In this document: positions 51,898-54,428 of the stretch, piece by piece
Layout: each line of letters opens with the position of its first letter
How positions within the stretch are numbered: the stretch's first letter is position 1
NCBI GenBank assembly: GCA_017305835.1
Contig: JAFKJY010000066.1
Span: forward strand, 1 to 54,428
Origin: Hyphomicrobiales bacterium
GTDB taxonomy: Bacteria > Pseudomonadota > Alphaproteobacteria > Rhizobiales > Rhizobiaceae
Direction: 5' to 3'
Length of the DNA: 54,428 bases
Notes under the pieces: model-generated
What the model was told of the DNA's origin: nothing
Database searches by the model: none
The model's input: the letters and a program-made list of their open reading frames with translations, nothing else
Translations under genes and position numbers: made by a program

Positions 51898-52323
51898 TCA
51901 GGCGCCGAGCGTCTCCAGCCCGTCCTCCAGCCATTCGGCCAGATGCGGCATGCCGAGCAGGTAGCCGCCGGCCTTGCGGCCGTGGCGCTGCCTTGCGTCC
52001 TCCACCGCGCTCGCCCATTCGCCGCGCTGGTAGTCGCCGCGGCCGAGCCAGACCAGCGCGACGAGCTCGGCCATCTCGTCCTCGTTCAGGTCGGCGAGCA
52101 GCTCGCGCAGCTCCTCCTGCGTCAAATCTTCCGTCTTTTCCTCGGCCAGCCCGTCATGGCGGTGGCTGTCATGGGCCTGCCCGTCGAGCTCGACCTCGTG
52201 CTCGCCGCCGTCGACGTAGTCGTCGCGCATCTCCGCGGCGATGGCGCGCGCCTTGTCGGCGAAGAGGCGCACCGTCTCCGGGTCGATGGTCAGGCCCCAG
52301 TCGGGGTCGCGGCGTATCTTCAC
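51898..52323 (-). CDS. DUF3775-family protein
   Basis: A 141-aa acidic protein. The N-terminal helix LTIDPETVRLFADKARAIAAE and the C-terminal ALVWLGRGDYQRGEWASAV ... HLAEWLEDGLETLG match DUF3775. Between them is a very acidic, His-rich linker. The start is a GTG at 52323 with GAGGAA 6-7 nt before it. Function unknown. Confidence 0.85.
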   Translation of the reverse strand: MKIRRDPDWGLTIDPETVRLFADKARAIAAEMRDDYVDGGEHEVELDGQAHDSHRHDGLAEEKTEDLTQEELRELLADLNEDEMAELVALVWLGRGDYQRGEWASAVEDARQRHGRKAGGYLLGMPHLAEWLEDGLETLGA

Positions 52324-52443
52324 GCGGGGTTCCTCGCTCCTCGCCGACCGGGGGCGCCGGACGGCATCGCCGCCCCGATTGTTCCGTTGACTCCGCCGCG
52401 GAAGCAAGCGCAAAAGCGCGCCGGTCTCCCTGTGGGCTTCCCG

Positions 52444-52794
52444 ATGTCATTCCTGCTCTCGCCGAAGATCCTGCCGATCCTGCTGCTGGTCGGCTCCAAC
52501 GTCTTCATGACCTTCGCCTGGTACGGCCACCTCAAGTACAAGACGTCGCCGCTCTATCTCGCCGTGCTCGCGAGCTGGAGCCTCGCCTTCGTCGAATACT
52601 GGCTGGCGGTGCCGGCCAACCGCATCGGCAGCGAGGTCTATTCGACCGCGGCGCTGAAGACGATGCAGGAGGTCATCACGCTGTCGGTGTTCGCCGTCTT
52701 CTCGGTCTTCTACCTGAAGGAGGCGCTGACGTGGAACCACCTCGCCGGCTTCGCGCTGATCGCGGCCGGCGCCGCGCTGATCTTCAGGGCGTAG
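52444..52794 (+). CDS. DUF486 small multidrug-type membrane protein
   Basis: A 116-aa protein with four transmembrane helices (FMTFAWYGHLK after helix 1, KTMQEVITLSVF before helix 3). It is DUF486, part of the drug/metabolite transporter superfamily, and would act as a dimer. No substrate is known. Its 3' end overlaps the convergent EamA gene by 11 bp. Confidence 0.9.
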   Translation: MSFLLSPKILPILLLVGSNVFMTFAWYGHLKYKTSPLYLAVLASWSLAFVEYWLAVPANRIGSEVYSTAALKTMQEVITLSVFAVFSVFYLKEALTWNHLAGFALIAAGAALIFRA

Positions 52795-53674
52795 CGCGGC
52801 GGCCGCGCGCGGCGAACTGCGGCAGCAGCTCGACCACCAGGATCGCGACGAAGATCAGCGCGCAGCCGGCGAGCCCTGCCGGCGGCAGGCGCTCGTGGAG
52901 GAAGATCGCGCCGAACAGCGCGGCGAACACCGCTTCGGTCGACAGGAAGATCGCCGCCTGCGGGGCCGTCGTGTAGCGCTGGCCGACGACCTGCAAGGTG
53001 AAGGCGATGCCGCCGGAGAAGATGCCGGCATAGAGGATTTCTGGCGCGGCGGCGACGATCGCGGCCGCGTCGAACGTCTCGAACGCGAGCGCGCCGGCGA
53101 GCGCCAGCGCGCCGCAGACGGCGAACTGGACGACGGCCAGCGTCACCGGCCGGCCGGTGTCGGCGGCGAAGCGGGCGATGAACAGCACCTGCAGCGCCCA
53201 GAACAGGGCGCACAGCAGGGTCAGCCAGTCGCCGGTCGTCAGCGTCGCGATGGTGCCGCCCGACAGCAGCCAGATGCCGGCAAGCGTCAGCGCCGCGCCC
53301 GGCCAGACCGCCGGATGCGGCCATTGCCGGTAGATCAGCACCGCGAGGAAGGGCACCATCACCACATAGGTGCCGGTGAGGAAGCCGGAATTGGTGACGC
53401 TGGTGGTGATGAGGCCGGTCTGCTGCGCGATCATGCCGCCGAACAGCAGCACGCCGATGCCGGCGAAGCGGAGCCAGTCGCGGCCGCCCAGCGGCGGGCC
53501 GGCGCGGTGCTCGCGCAGCGCGAAGGGCAGCATCGCGAGCGTGGCGGCGGCGAAGCGCAGGCCGACGAAGGTGAGCGGCCCGAGCTTGTCCATCGCCGTC
53601 GACTGGGCGACGAAGCCCATGCCCCACAGGGCGCCGGCGATCAGGAGCAGCAGGTTGGCACGGGTGCGCGACAA
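52784..53674 (-). CDS. EamA/DMT-family transporter
   Basis: A 296-aa protein with ten transmembrane helices in two EamA repeats (GALWGMGFVAQSTAMDKLGPL at the start of the first; LYAGIFSGGIAFTLQVVGQR and AVFAALFGAIFLHERL in the second). Family members export amino acids or metabolites. The substrate is not evident. Confidence 0.92.
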   Translation of the reverse strand: MSRTRANLLLLIAGALWGMGFVAQSTAMDKLGPLTFVGLRFAAATLAMLPFALREHRAGPPLGGRDWLRFAGIGVLLFGGMIAQQTGLITTSVTNSGFLTGTYVVMVPFLAVLIYRQWPHPAVWPGAALTLAGIWLLSGGTIATLTTGDWLTLLCALFWALQVLFIARFAADTGRPVTLAVVQFAVCGALALAGALAFETFDAAAIVAAAPEILYAGIFSGGIAFTLQVVGQRYTTAPQAAIFLSTEAVFAALFGAIFLHERLPPAGLAGCALIFVAILVVELLPQFAARGRRATP

Positions 53675-53792
53675 TTTTCGTCCTCGGGAGCGGCCGAGGC
53701 TCTAGCACCGGGCGCGGCCAGCGCGCATGGACCTCGGACGGCCGGGACTGATGCCAGCGCGCAGCCGCGCGCGCAAGGGGCGGGAGCCGTGC

Positions 53793-54428
53793 TCAGTCGG
53801 CGCGGGAGATGCGGACGATGGCGCCGTCGGTCTCGTCGGTCAGCAGCCAAAGCGAGCCGTCGGGCGCGACGTTGACGTCGCGGATGCGGCCGAACGCCTT
53901 CTCGAACAGGCGCTCCTCCTTGCCGATCCTGCCCTTGTCGTCGCGGTCGAGGCGGGAGACGAGCTGGAACTTGAGCGCGGCGACCAGCAGGTCGCCCTTC
54001 CACTCGGGGAACATGGCGCCCTCGTAGACGGCCATGCCGCCCGGCGCGATCGACGGGTCCCAATAGTGGAGCGGCTGCTCCATGCCCTGCTTCTTCGTGC
54101 CCTCGCCGATCTTCGAGCCGTCATAGTTCTTGCCGAAGGAGATCACCGGCCAGCCGTAGTTCTTTCCCGCCTCCGGCCGGTTCACCTCGTCGCCGCCTTG
54201 CGCGCCGTGCTCGACGGTCCACAGCGCGCCCGTCACCGGGTCCCAGGCCGCGCCTTCGGGGTTGCGGTGGCCGATCGACCAGATCTGCGGCAGCCAGCCC
54301 TCCTTCTTCGGGTTGTCGGCGGGACTTGAGCCGTCCCGGTTGATATGCAGCACGGTGCCGGCGGTGGCGAAGCTGTTCGCGCGCTCAAGGGCGTTTCGCT
54401 GCGTGTGAAAAAAGGCGATTTCTTCGCC
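53793..54428 (-). CDS. PQQ-type sugar dehydrogenase (partial)
   Basis: The C-terminal 211 residues of a larger protein; the frame is open through the right edge of the window, so the N-terminus is missing. The six-bladed propeller of soluble glucose/aldose sugar dehydrogenases is recognised by GTVLHINRDGSSPADNP, WSIGHRNPEGAAWDP, EHGAQGGDEVNRPEAGKNYGWP and FGRIRDVNVAPDGSLWLLTD. The Arg/His and Gly-Gly-Asp-Glu residues fit PQQ and calcium sites. It is probably periplasmic; the signal peptide would lie off-window. Confidence 0.88.
   Translation of the reverse strand, partial: GEEIAFFHTQRNALERANSFATAGTVLHINRDGSSPADNPKKEGWLPQIWSIGHRNPEGAAWDPVTGALWTVEHGAQGGDEVNRPEAGKNYGWPVISFGKNYDGSKIGEGTKKQGMEQPLHYWDPSIAPGGMAVYEGAMFPEWKGDLLVAALKFQLVSRLDRDDKGRIGKEERLFEKAFGRIRDVNVAPDGSLWLLTDETDGAIVRISRAD

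Overview
The window is high-GC chromosomal DNA of an alphaproteobacterium of the order Hyphomicrobiales (Rhizobiales), most like the Mesorhizobium/Phyllobacteriaceae group. This is inferred from the ctrA-chpT-eipA cell-cycle cluster, a fused trpE(G) gene behind a Trp-Trp-Trp leader peptide, a ChoXWV-type choline/betaine transporter, a NolR-like ArsR regulator and many intergenic palindromic repeats. No tRNA, rRNA, CRISPR array, prophage or complete insertion sequence was recognised.

Layout. 1-5.7 kb: cell-cycle and envelope block (fliJ-like gene, ctrA, an orphan receiver protein, chpT, eipA/DUF1134 and a membrane-anchored coiled-coil protein). CtrA-type TTAA-N7-TTAA boxes lie in front of several of these genes, and six GANTC methylation sites cluster before ctrA. 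5.75-11.7 kb: RNA methyltransferase, NolR-like repressor, an SDR-CaiB-HugZ run, a degenerate GGDEF protein, GFA and YCII proteins. 11.8-14.9 kb: choXWV. 15.1-16.4 kb: thymidine kinase and a TMEM175-type channel.

16.5-24.4 kb is the least explained region. Five same-strand genes encode a TelA-like coiled-coil protein, an unassigned 383-aa protein, a AAA+ ATPase, an unassigned 428-aa protein and a membrane-anchored DUF2333 protein. A vapBC toxin-antitoxin pair sits inside the set, and palindromic repeats separate several of the genes. This is my main candidate for an undescribed system.

24.7-33.6 kb: formate-tetrahydrofolate ligase, a marR-emrA-emrB efflux operon, a divergent marR/cytochrome b561 pair, a PAP2 phosphatase, a short oxidase-like membrane protein, and an ATP-dependent DNA ligase followed by the stub of a LigD-type polymerase. 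34.0-40.8 kb: two attenuator-controlled amino-acid genes, trpL-trpE(G) and a newly read leucine-rich leader peptide before leuA, with a CDF transporter and an AbrB-type membrane protein between them. 41-54.4 kb: mostly single housekeeping or stress genes (metallophosphoesterase, NUDIX, glutathionyl-hydroquinone reductase, GMC oxidoreductase, thioesterase, a divergent HxlR/FMN-reductase pair with a clear operator, a CBS transporter, two extensin-like proteins, DMT transporters). The window ends inside a PQQ-type sugar dehydrogenase gene.
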